Shown here one piece after another: positions 1-6,220 of a stretch of DNA of 11,587 nt. The translations under genes were made by a program, and so were the position numbers. Origin of the DNA: Cylindrotheca closterium (Eukaryota; Bacillariophyta; Bacillariophyceae; Bacillariales; Bacillariaceae); the NCBI GenBank assembly GCA_933822405.4, contig CAKOGP040002007.1:1-11587 (forward strand). The letters run 5' to 3'. The notes under the pieces were generated by a model, which was given only the letters and a program-made list of their open reading frames with translations, searched no databases and was not told where the DNA came from. Numbering within the stretch: position 1 is the first letter of the stretch; each line of letters starts with the position of its first letter.

Positions 1-20
1 CAAACTTATATGAAAAGGAC

Positions 21-569
21 GACTGCGTTCGAATTCTAGGATGGACGTAAACCATGGACAACGGCGGAAGCTACTAGAATCAGCTGGTTGATTCTACAAT
101 ACCAGCGCGACGAAAGGAAAAAGAGATGTAAACTAATTTGAATATATGAATATATATGACTATTAATACTGTAAGGACTAGTCGGTGTAAAAACAATATA
201 CTAATGTCTGCGAAAAAAAATGAGTAACTTACTTTAATAATCATGATTGATGAACACCTTCTTTTCGTGTGTCCAAGACCGCTGTTACACGAATATTGGA
301 TGGAGAAGGGTAATTCGCGACCACGACGAGTATTGTGCATCCTTGCGTACCTGTATTGTCCAGCGACCAGCTGGGGAGTCCACAGATTAAAATTGAACTT
401 GAAACTATAAAATGGTCAACAAGTTTGTTTGTTTTTCTGTCTACCGGTATACTGTAAACAGTGATGGAGTTCTTAAAAACAGAGGAGGGATGTTGTTAAG
501 TAGGGATCCAAAGATGGAGGGAGGTTGTTAAGTAGGGATCCAAAGATGAGGGAGGTTGTTAAGTAGGGA
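21..569. repeat. Segmental duplication block A, left copy (partner 10365-10900)
   Basis: About 550 bp that recurs in direct orientation near the right end of the window. The match begins at 'gactgcgttcgaattc' (21 versus 10365) and runs to 'aagtaggga' (569 versus 10900). Several indels separate the copies: the left copy carries about 19 extra bases near 270-290 ('tgtccaagaccgctgtt' region), and the right copy carries about 12 extra bases near 10527-10538. I see no conserved reading frame. A minus-strand ORF in each copy shares only its C-terminal part and is shifted by the indel, so the block is probably non-coding. Bases 1-20 do not match the right copy, which puts the left edge of the duplication at about 21. 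Confidence 0.9.
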
Positions 570-570
570 T
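485..570. repeat. Minisatellite: three ~31-bp units at the end of block A
   Basis: Three head-to-tail units of about 31-32 bp start near 485, 517 and 549. All share the core 'gttgttaagtagggat', and the first two continue as 'ccaaagatg'. The same array sits at about 10813-10900 in the right-hand copy. There the third unit is cut off and joined directly to block C', so the array marks the breakpoint of the segment missing from the right copy. Confidence 0.85.
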
Positions 571-677
571 GCAAGAGGGCTGTTGTTTTAATTTAAAATT
601 AAACATGGTCCAACAATTTCTCTCAGGGTCATTATTTCTGGCATCAAATATATATATATGCAGTATATATTCCAACG
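570..677. other. Unique AT-rich spacer with short TA tract
   Basis: A little over 100 bp between blocks A and B with no supported gene. It contains 'ttttaatttaaaattaaa' and a short TA tract around 647-670 ending just before repeat B. Nothing else was recognised. Confidence 0.5.
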
Positions 678-1084
678 TAGACCGCAGGCACACTGTTCGA
701 TTTCTTTGACTACATTGTGTTACAGACGGACAAAGGCCGAACGGCCTTCGACCGTCAAAAGTTGTTGTCGATGCGCCCAGGCAATGATGCCCAGTTTATC
801 GACTGAGATTGAATTCACCCACTTGTGTCGCGGTAATTCAATTTTTCTCTCCCAAACCTCACCCGCCCTGTTGGGCACCGCCTCCATTTTACCATATCGG
901 CGGTGCCTGGTAGGAAAGCAGATCTCAGTAATACCGCACACGGGATTTCTGAGATTGGTCGAACGAATCGAGTCTATTACTCGATCAGTTCGACCCGCTT
1001 CACACCACAACCCACCAGCTACACACCAAGACAAAATACTACGAACACACACACGGAGGACGGCAGTAGGCTATCTTAGATAGC
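678..1084. repeat. Dispersed repeat B, copy 1, rich in inverted repeats
   Basis: About 405 bp, present three times in the window in the same orientation (678, 4073, 11135). Copy 1 differs from copy 2 by about seven substitutions and three small indels (roughly 98% identity). It holds several inverted repeats: GACGG/CCGTC enclosing AAGGCCG/CGGCCTT (725-756), GGCACCGCC/GGCGGTGCC (874-882 with 899-907), ATCTCAG/CTGAGAT (922-928 with 949-955), and a 16-bp arm pair at 957-972 and 980-995 (14 of 16 pairing, 7-nt loop). It ends in 'ctatcttagatag'. It lies about 150 bp upstream of the RING gene and could supply promoter sequence. It lacks clear LTR ends or target duplications, so its class is unknown. 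Confidence 0.85.
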
Positions 1085-1240
1085 ACACTGTATTTCATCG
1101 GTCATCGCAGCACCCCTGATACAATTTTAAAAAATAAAAAAGATTACATAAAATATAAAACTACATTGGAAGAAGTCAAGACTAAGACTTGAACTGGTAC
1201 TGGTACTGGTACTCTCTATCTTGAAGGCATCGCGACAAGA
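1085..1240 (+). promoter_or_regulatory. Probable promoter and 5' leader of the RING gene
   Basis: An AT-rich tract around 1124-1160, including 'acataaaatataaaac', lies about 90 bp before the start codon and could serve as a TATA-like region. It is followed by a hexamer run, CTGGTA repeated three times plus a part (1194-1213). The leader ends in 'gacaagaATGG', with A at -3 and G at +4, a good context for initiation. No transcript evidence is available, so the promoter call is positional inference. Confidence 0.4.
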
Positions 1241-2719
1241 ATGGAACCACCTAGACCTATCAAAGGAACTCCTGGTAGTAGAATTAGAGTTGTTCTTGGA
1301 GAGGACGGTAAATCATGGTTGCTCTTGTTGGATAATGATGACGGCGACATGCAGTGGCAGTCGAAAGCTTGGGCATCAATTCCTTATGGATTGGCCAGTC
1401 AAATAAACAACTGCACATCGAAAGGAAGAGACGTCGAATATGTTGATTTTGGTCCTGATAATACGTGGTATGTCCATGGTATCAAACCAGACGGGAGTGG
1501 ATCTTATTGTTGGTGGGGTGGTGTGGATACAGCACAGTCCAATGAGATAAAATCATCATCCCCCTGCAAGATAGCCTTGGGATCCCAAGACTCAGTTTCC
1601 TCTCTGTGCACAATCACTGGAACCAACGGGTCAATCGGGTACTGCTGCATGAATGCCCCAAGTGGCCTGTTGAAGCGCCTCAAGCAAATCCACAGAAGAT
1701 CGCAGAGAGTTCATATTATGCGGTTGTTCGCTAACGGTCAATATTATATCAAGGACGATAACGGGGAAGGATGGAATTCAGATAGTATTTATTTTGATCG
1801 GGAGCTCCAGAGCAGCAACCAGAAAGTAGAAGATGTAGCAATGGCTGAGGACGGTTCGTGGATAATACTACGCAGTTACGACTCAGTTCGCAGCGTTGGT
1901 CTTGACGAAAGACTCGAGACTTTAATCGAGGATTTCTACACCATGCAAAAGGAAAGGAAGACGAAAAGAGATCGAGAAATCCAAGAATATCGTGAAAGAG
2001 AAAGAGCTACGAATGCGGCTACTGAGGCCGCTATATTAAGCGCGTTTCAAGGAGTATTGGAACATGCTGCCCGTTTAGACGAAGCACGACGAGCTGACGA
2101 GGACCGTGAGGAAGACGCTCGACGAGTTGAAGAGGAAAGAATACGACGCGAAGAAGAAGAAGAAAAAGAGGCAACTGAGGCTGCTGCAATACGCGCGCTC
2201 CAAGAAGAATTGGAACGAGCTGACCGAGACGAAGAACTACGACGAGCTGAAGAGGAAAGGCGACGCCGTGATGAAGAAGGACGAGCAAAAAAGGCTGCAG
2301 AGGAAGCATCCAGAGCAATTGCCTTGGAAGTGCAACTGGTAGAAAAGCTGACTCAAGAAAAGGAAAGTATCGGCAGACTCGAAACGAAACTCGAGGTAAT
2401 GCAAGATCATTTGGCAGAAATGCAAGATGATGTTTACAGTCGGAAAAGATTACTAAGGGCGTCACTTATGGCTTTACCACCTACACAACGACCACGATGG
2501 AACTTGGAAGAGGAAATTGCTAAGCCAAGCAAGAGACAGGAGAAACCTCAGTGTGTCATCTGTCAGGACAAGACTCCTGTGCGAGCTGTGATTCCTTGCG
2601 GACACCTGTGCCTTTGCGACGATTGTGCACCATCCATTTCTGAGGGGCCGTCTCATGATCGCTTGTGTCCCCTTTGTCGAGGGCCAGCACAGAGCAATCT
2701 GAGAATTTATTCATCATGA
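1241..2719 (+). CDS. RING-HC finger E3 ubiquitin ligase-like protein with N-terminal beta-repeats and coiled coil
   Basis: A 492-residue intronless reading frame. Residues 12-213 hold three or four degenerate repeats around an aromatic core, for example 'DFGPDNTWYVHG' (69-80), 'LFANGQYYIKDDNGEGW' (162-178) and 'VAMAEDGSWIILRSY' (199-213). This looks like a propeller or WG-type repeat domain, probably for substrate recognition (inference). Residues about 235-405 are extremely charged (EELRRAEEERRRRDEE) and should form a long coiled coil for self-association. The C-terminus is a complete C3HC4 RING: C438, C441, C453, H455, C459, C462, C476, C479, with the 'PCGHLCLC' signature seen in RINGs of MIB/NEURL/IAP type. 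By family knowledge it would recruit an E2 and transfer ubiquitin. The substrate is unknown and the protein is probably cytosolic, with no signal peptide. The first ATG after the leader is chosen for its good context. Its end overlaps the convergent Nudix gene. Confidence 0.9.
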   Translation: MEPPRPIKGTPGSRIRVVLGEDGKSWLLLLDNDDGDMQWQSKAWASIPYGLASQINNCTSKGRDVEYVDFGPDNTWYVHGIKPDGSGSYCWWGGVDTAQSNEIKSSSPCKIALGSQDSVSSLCTITGTNGSIGYCCMNAPSGLLKRLKQIHRRSQRVHIMRLFANGQYYIKDDNGEGWNSDSIYFDRELQSSNQKVEDVAMAEDGSWIILRSYDSVRSVGLDERLETLIEDFYTMQKERKTKRDREIQEYRERERATNAATEAAILSAFQGVLEHAARLDEARRADEDREEDARRVEEERIRREEEEEKEATEAAAIRALQEELERADRDEELRRAEEERRRRDEEGRAKKAAEEASRAIALEVQLVEKLTQEKESIGRLETKLEVMQDHLAEMQDDVYSRKRLLRASLMALPPTQRPRWNLEEEIAKPSKRQEKPQCVICQDKTPVRAVIPCGHLCLCDDCAPSISEGPSHDRLCPLCRGPAQSNLRIYSS

Positions 2720-3885
2720 TGGCGATTACAGTACTCCTGCAGAGCAAAAAGGGATCCTTGTGCCATTCCAAACGGATGTTGTGACGAAGTATCATCGTCA
2801 TCAAACCTAGGATAAATCCCCGACAAATGTTCCAATGATTCTTTCACACCAGTCTTGGCAGCCACTTGAGTGTTGGAAGATGTCAAAAGATCGACCCATA
2901 TCTCCTCTTCTGAAACAGAAGAATCGGCACGACACAAACCCTTTGCCAGAATGGAATTGACCTTCTTAGGTGAAAGCCACACTGCTGCGTCCACTTCTTC
3001 GTCGCACAGTTTCAGGGACATTTGGGACATTTCACGCTCTGATAGCTTGATGGACAAATATACCACCAAGTGATGTCTCTTGATGGTTATTCCCGGTTCT
3101 GGAATGGTTGGAAATACGGATTCCCAAATACATTCAATAGTCCAACCACTACAACTGGTGGTCGTCTTCTCTCCATCCCCTGCTGAAGCGTCTAGTGCTT
3201 GCATAGCTGATAGCGACGACCCACTAACTTTTAGCCCCGTTTCTTCCCATATTTCTCTCGCAATAGCCGCTTCCAAACTATCATCTGTCGAATCGACAGA
3301 TCCACCTGGAAAAACCCATGCATGTGGAAAACTTCTCATGTAGGACGGTCGCCGAGTGATTAATATCTCGTTCTGTGGTGACACTACCAGTCCGACCACT
3401 GCTAATTGTACAAATCTTCTTACATTAGGACCAGAACCTTGTGATAAAAGTTTTGCCTGAGTGGCAGCTTGAGTTTCCGAAACAGTGGTGGGGCAAGGAT
3501 GCGATCCAAGTGGTGGATAACTCCGCGATCTTCCGAATGGAATCCTCAGCACGCCCTTGCTGCCATTGCCATCCGAAAGCGACGACGCTGATAAAAGTGT
3601 CAACTGGCCATTATCATAGCCTTGATTCAATGATACCAGCGTTCGATCATAATGATTTGCGGAGGAGTCGTCGTCTGTTGATGATATATCTTCTCTCAGA
3701 CTATTTCTACTGCTAGTCGAGAGAATGCTATCAAAGACGGAAGCACCAAATGTACAACACTTCGAATTGATCCAAACGCTAGGTGGGGGTAGTTTGCTGG
3801 TCATAGTCCAGAACAAAATCTTGCAGTATCGTAGAGTATACCTGTCGATGATATAAAAAACAATAACTCCAATATAAAAAACCAT
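2707..3885 (-). CDS. Nudix hydrolase (NUDT17-like layout)
   Basis: A 392-residue frame. The Nudix box is at residues 194-218: 'GGSVDSTDDSLEAAIAREIW' runs into EETGL, with the metal-binding core R210-E211 and E214-E215 intact. Between the conserved Gly and the REUxEExGU core there is one residue more than the GX5EX7 consensus, and Asp stands at the first acidic position. Family knowledge: these enzymes hydrolyse nucleoside diphosphates linked to another moiety, using Mg2+. The substrate cannot be read from sequence. Downstream 'HHLVVYLSIKL' (271-281), 'DEEVDAAVWLSPKKV' (295-309) and the C-terminal 'GSLFALQEY' recall NUDT17-type proteins. Residues 1-27 are hydrophobic and aromatic (VFYIGVIVFYII) and partly encoded by repeat C. 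They may be a membrane anchor or not translated. Met28 (codon at 3802-3804, A at -3) is an alternative start. The gene is convergent with the RING gene, overlapping it by 13 bp, and has no introns. Confidence 0.88.
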   Translation of the reverse strand: MVFYIGVIVFYIIDRYTLRYCKILFWTMTSKLPPPSVWINSKCCTFGASVFDSILSTSSRNSLREDISSTDDDSSANHYDRTLVSLNQGYDNGQLTLLSASSLSDGNGSKGVLRIPFGRSRSYPPLGSHPCPTTVSETQAATQAKLLSQGSGPNVRRFVQLAVVGLVVSPQNEILITRRPSYMRSFPHAWVFPGGSVDSTDDSLEAAIAREIWEETGLKVSGSSLSAMQALDASAGDGEKTTTSCSGWTIECIWESVFPTIPEPGITIKRHHLVVYLSIKLSEREMSQMSLKLCDEEVDAAVWLSPKKVNSILAKGLCRADSSVSEEEIWVDLLTSSNTQVAAKTGVKESLEHLSGIYPRFDDDDTSSQHPFGMAQGSLFALQEYCNRHHDE

Positions 3886-4072
3886 GAGAAAAAGGTATTG
3901 TTCCAGTCGAAGGAGTCAGTCTCCTGAGAATCCTCTATATACCTATGATATTATTTTTATATACCGTGAAGCTGAAAAAAATGTCCGCCATATATATGTA
4001 ATGTATGTCACCTGATTTTCTTGCCTCGTTATGCTGTCAATTGCCAAAAATCAGATAGTACAACGTATGTAT
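3862..4072. repeat. Segmental duplication block C, left copy (partner about 10900-11134)
   Basis: About 210 bp starting at 'ataactccaatataaaa' inside the first codons of the long Nudix frame and running to repeat B copy 2. The right-hand partner has about 30 extra bases (around 10974-11005) containing 'gctcgatcgcgcgctctctg', and lacks one C beside the Nudix ATG. It includes AT-rich stretches ('gatattatttttatatacc') that could be promoter sequence for the minus-strand Nudix gene. No gene lies wholly within it. Confidence 0.85.
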
Positions 4073-4477
4073 GTAGACCGCAGGCACACTGTTCGATCTC
4101 TTTGACTACATTGTGTTACAGACGGACAAAGGCCGAACGGCCTTAGACCGTCAAAAGTTGTTGTCGATGCGCCGAGGCAATGATGCCCAGTTTATCGACT
4201 GAGATTGAATTCACCCACTTGTGTTGTGGTAATTCAATTTTTCTCTCCCAAACCTCACCCGCCCTGTTGGGCACCGCTTCCATTTTACCATATCGGCGGT
4301 GCCTGGTAGGAAAGCAGATCTCAGTAATACCGCACACGGGATTTCTGAGATTGGTGGAACGAATCGAGTCTATTACTCGACCCGCTTCACACCACAACCC
4401 ACCAGCTACAGTGTACGCACCAAGACAAAATACTACGAACACACACGGAGGACGGCAGTAGGCTATCTTAGATAGCC
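4073..4477. repeat. Dispersed repeat B, copy 2
   Basis: Nearly identical to the copy at 11135 (one difference noticed, g/c near the start). It is about 98% identical to the copy at 678, from which it lacks 9 bases ('tcagttcga') that form one arm of the long inverted repeat there, and it gains 'gtgtacg' near 4410. It ends in a perfect 8-bp inverted repeat GGCTATCT-T-AGATAGCC (4461-4477). Long ORFs run on both strands, but I do not consider them genes. Homology with the right copy continues past 4477 to at least 4525, where the window ends on the other side. Confidence 0.88.
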
Positions 4478-4673
4478 CCCAATATCAACTTTCCCTCCTT
4501 GTTTCCCAGTCATTTTTGGGAGGGTATAAAACTCGTTCACATCTGCTGCGTTCCAATCAATAGAGTTGCAATGAGCGGGTCCTTTGAATAGCGTCATCTA
4601 CTATAATTGCAATTCTCTATTATTATTTGTATAGTTTGTCTTTTGAGGGAATATTGTTTCGCAAAAGTTCCCT
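4478..4673 (+). promoter_or_regulatory. TATA-containing flank with imperfect inverted repeat
   Basis: Contains 'gggagggtataaaactcg', a good TATA box at about 4525-4531. Some 28 bp on is an imperfect inverted repeat, AATAGAGTTGCAAT (4559-4572) against ATTGCAATTCTCTATT (4606-4621), with a 33-nt loop. The loop and stem include a tiny frame ATG AGC ... TAG of six codons. It looks like the promoter region of something no longer present, since the transposon starts at 4674. Its first 48 bases recur at the right end of the window. Confidence 0.35.
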
Positions 4674-4991
4674 GGGAGCTTGGGTAAAACCGGGTTTAGC
4701 GGGATTATCTCGGTATACCTCGGTCATTCCCGTTTCGACTTCTGAAATTTTGGGGGAAGCCTCTCAGATAAGGCGGAAAGTGTTACATGATCAAATACTC
4801 AAGTTTGACAAGCATCTTATGATGACAATGATGTTTTTGGACGGTAATCCTCCATAAGCAGCAGCCATATATCAACAAAATATCAGTACTACTTGGCAAT
4901 GGAGTAAAAGGACTATACGGTAGCTTAACATACACAATGGAATGATAGCTAGTACATAAAGTAGTCTACTCTAGTGCTCGTTCGGTTATTC

Positions 4992-5790
4992 TTACCAAAC
5001 ATGCATACCCTCGGCAATTTCAAGTTGAGTCAGAACAGCAACTGCAAAGAACGCTCCCCCGTGCTTCTCTTCAGAGTTGCGAAAGCGATCAGACATTATG
5101 CGCCAATCCTTGAACTTGCCGTTGATGTTCTCATGATAAGCCATCAACTCATCCATTGTCTCTCTCTCATGATCTGGAATATCAAACTTGGTGATACTTG
5201 GAGAATGTTGGCAACGATATCCTGCATCAGCGAGGTAGTATTCTCCTTGTGGAAGAATTTCGTGAAGATGGTTCCTTGCGATTTTAATATCCGGCCATTC
5301 ACCGCATATGAAAGGACCATTGATGCTGCAGATTAGCCCAGTCGCAACAGCGATAACGACCTCATAGCGAAATCCAGGTCCATCAAACTTGTGTGACAGT
5401 CTCCCCGGATTGAATGGAGAGTACTCAGGTGAACGAAAGTCGGTGCCGTCAACAGTTACTTTAGCAGGTGCTCCGTTATCATTTATCAATCTATATTCAA
5501 AACGGATCTAAAGTAAAGGTTGAGCCATTATCATACGGGTTGGCGACGTTGCACATCTTGTCAGAACTTACCACATTCTCATGGAGGTCCGCCAATGCTT
5601 CCATGAAGATATCAGTCCACTTCCGGAACGTCTTGCGCGTTGTACCGGTAAAGATTTTGTTCACTTGTTCAATATTGTAGCACTTCATGTAGTATAATGC
5701 CCACAATAGATGCTTCACTCTGCCAGCTCGAGGAAGCTTGCCTTTCCTGTCAAGAAGGTTCCAAGCCTTCGACGCGATTGTCGGCGTCGA
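4992..5790 (-). pseudogene. DDE superfamily endonuclease (DDE_Tnp_4-type transposase), 5'-incomplete, one intron
   Basis: Two minus-strand frames join across a 64-nt intron, 5571 to 5508, with donor GTAAGT and acceptor TTTAG. Joining gives 'HENV' followed by 'IRFEYRLINDNGAPAKVTVD', continuous with the family pattern. Three catalytic acidic residues are visible: D of 'VTVDGTDF', D of 'YLADAGYR' and E of 'AYHENINGKF'. Also typical are 'FNPGRLSHKF', 'GPGFRYEV' and 'GPFICGEWPD'. The family cuts and pastes DNA at terminal inverted repeats. The frame is open upstream of 5718 ('KAWNLLDRKGKLPRAGRVKH') and continues through the right terminal inverted repeat to about 5885 without an in-frame ATG, so the 5' end is missing or lies behind another intron. 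The stop TAA at 4992 overlaps a GTAAGA, so a further short 3' exon is possible. Probably not functional. Confidence 0.8.
5508..5571 (-). other. Predicted 64-nt transposase intron
   Basis: Donor GTAAGT at 5571-5566 and acceptor AG at 5509-5508 on the minus strand. Removing it restores one frame across the stop that separates the two halves of the transposase. A second AG just downstream (after 'gaatatag') leads to a stop, so it is rejected. Confidence 0.75.
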
Positions 5791-5841
5791 TGACCGAGGT
5801 ATATACCGAGATAATCCCGCTAAACCCGGTTTTACCCAAGC

Positions 5842-5971
5842 TCCCTGAAAGTTCCCTAAAAGTTCCCTAAAAATTCCCTAAAAATTCCCTAAAAGTCCCT
5901 GAAAGTTCCCTACCGGTATGTACCCGAGAAATTCACTAAAAGTACCCGGGAAGTTCCCTAAAAATCCCCCT
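5842..5971. repeat. Array of degenerate 11-bp repeats TCCCTAAAAGT
   Basis: Five or six near-perfect units run from 5842 (tccctgaaagt, tccctaaaagt, tccctaaaaat, and so on). More diverged ones follow to about 5971, interrupted by 'accggtatgtacccgagaaa'. The first unit overlaps the last bases of the transposon's right arm. A single equivalent unit, 'aaaagttccct', borders the left arm. The units contain CCCTAAA, but the 11-bp period is not a known telomere repeat. Confidence 0.8.
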
Positions 5972-6220
5972 TTTTTTTCGGGTGTCCGTCCGGACAAACG
6001 GGTCATGTTATAAATAACGTTCGTCTGGAAACACGAAATTTCGATGATCGGAGAATCTCGAAATACACGTTTTTGCCACACGGTCCAGCACTTTACTTTA
6101 TTGCTAGATTGATTCGAAGGAATCAAACGTGGAGACTCCGCGAACACCGCTTTTTTGTCCCATCTCCAACCGCTCGGGCTGAACGTTTTGTTTTCACACA
6201 CACACCTCACAACTTACATT
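5972..6220 (+). promoter_or_regulatory. Probable promoter and 5' leader of the SILR/RVxF repeat protein gene
   Basis: Contains a TATA-like 'gttataaataac' at about 6007-6018, some 205 bp before the ATG, and a short palindromic stretch 'gtccgtccggac' near 5984-5995. The leader ends in a CA-rich stretch ('ttttcacacacacacctcac') and 'acattATG' with A at -3. The reading frame is open back to about 6155, but only through non-ATG codons, so 6221 is taken as the start. Confidence 0.4.

Larger units (their letters stand above)
4674..5845. mobile_element. PIF/Harbinger-like DNA transposon remnant with long terminal inverted repeats
   Basis: The left arm 4674-4726 and right arm 5791-5845 are reverse complements along their whole length, differing only by an extra TA in the right arm ('ggtatatacc' versus 'ggtatacc'). 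The outer ends read GGGAGCTTGGGTAAAACC on both sides. Between them lies a minus-strand DDE transposase. 'aaagttccct' flanks the element on both sides (4664-4673 and 5848-5857), but on the right it belongs to an 11-bp tandem array, so it cannot be called a target duplication safely. At about 1.17 kb, and with no transposase start codon, the element is probably a decayed or internally shortened copy. Confidence 0.85.

Noticed and set aside
80..340. Minus-strand ORFs in blocks A and A' (80-340 and 10424-10723) with hydrophobic stretches
   Set aside because: An indel between the copies changes the N-terminal half, and the rest is AT-rich. No sign of coding constraint.
485..570. CRISPR-like array in block A
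   Set aside because: Contiguous ~31-bp minisatellite units without unique spacers, in a eukaryotic context.
957..1000. tRNA-like or SINE box B in 'cagttcgaccc'
   Set aside because: No A box at suitable distance and no cloverleaf. The sequence is explained by the inverted repeat.
658..1083. Plus-strand 141-codon ORF covering repeat B
   Set aside because: Its start lies outside the repeat, the other copies open at a different Met, and changes such as Arg to Cys show no coding bias. It is more likely a chance frame.
678..1084. Repeat B as a solo LTR
   Set aside because: Copies 2 and 3 start TGTAGACC, but there is no matching CA end, no target duplication, and no primer-binding site or polypurine tract nearby.
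4627..4857. Plus-strand ORF of 76 codons through the transposon's left arm
   Set aside because: It is the mirror reading of the inverted repeat and continues into non-coding element sequence. No independent evidence for a gene.
5842..5971. CCCTAAA-containing array as an internal telomere repeat
   Set aside because: The unit is 11 bp (TCCCTAAAAGT) and degenerate, not the TTAGGG-type telomere repeat.
6155..6220. Upstream extension of the repetitive protein frame
   Set aside because: It begins at a TTG codon with no ATG. The ATG at 6221 has a suitable context in a eukaryotic genome.
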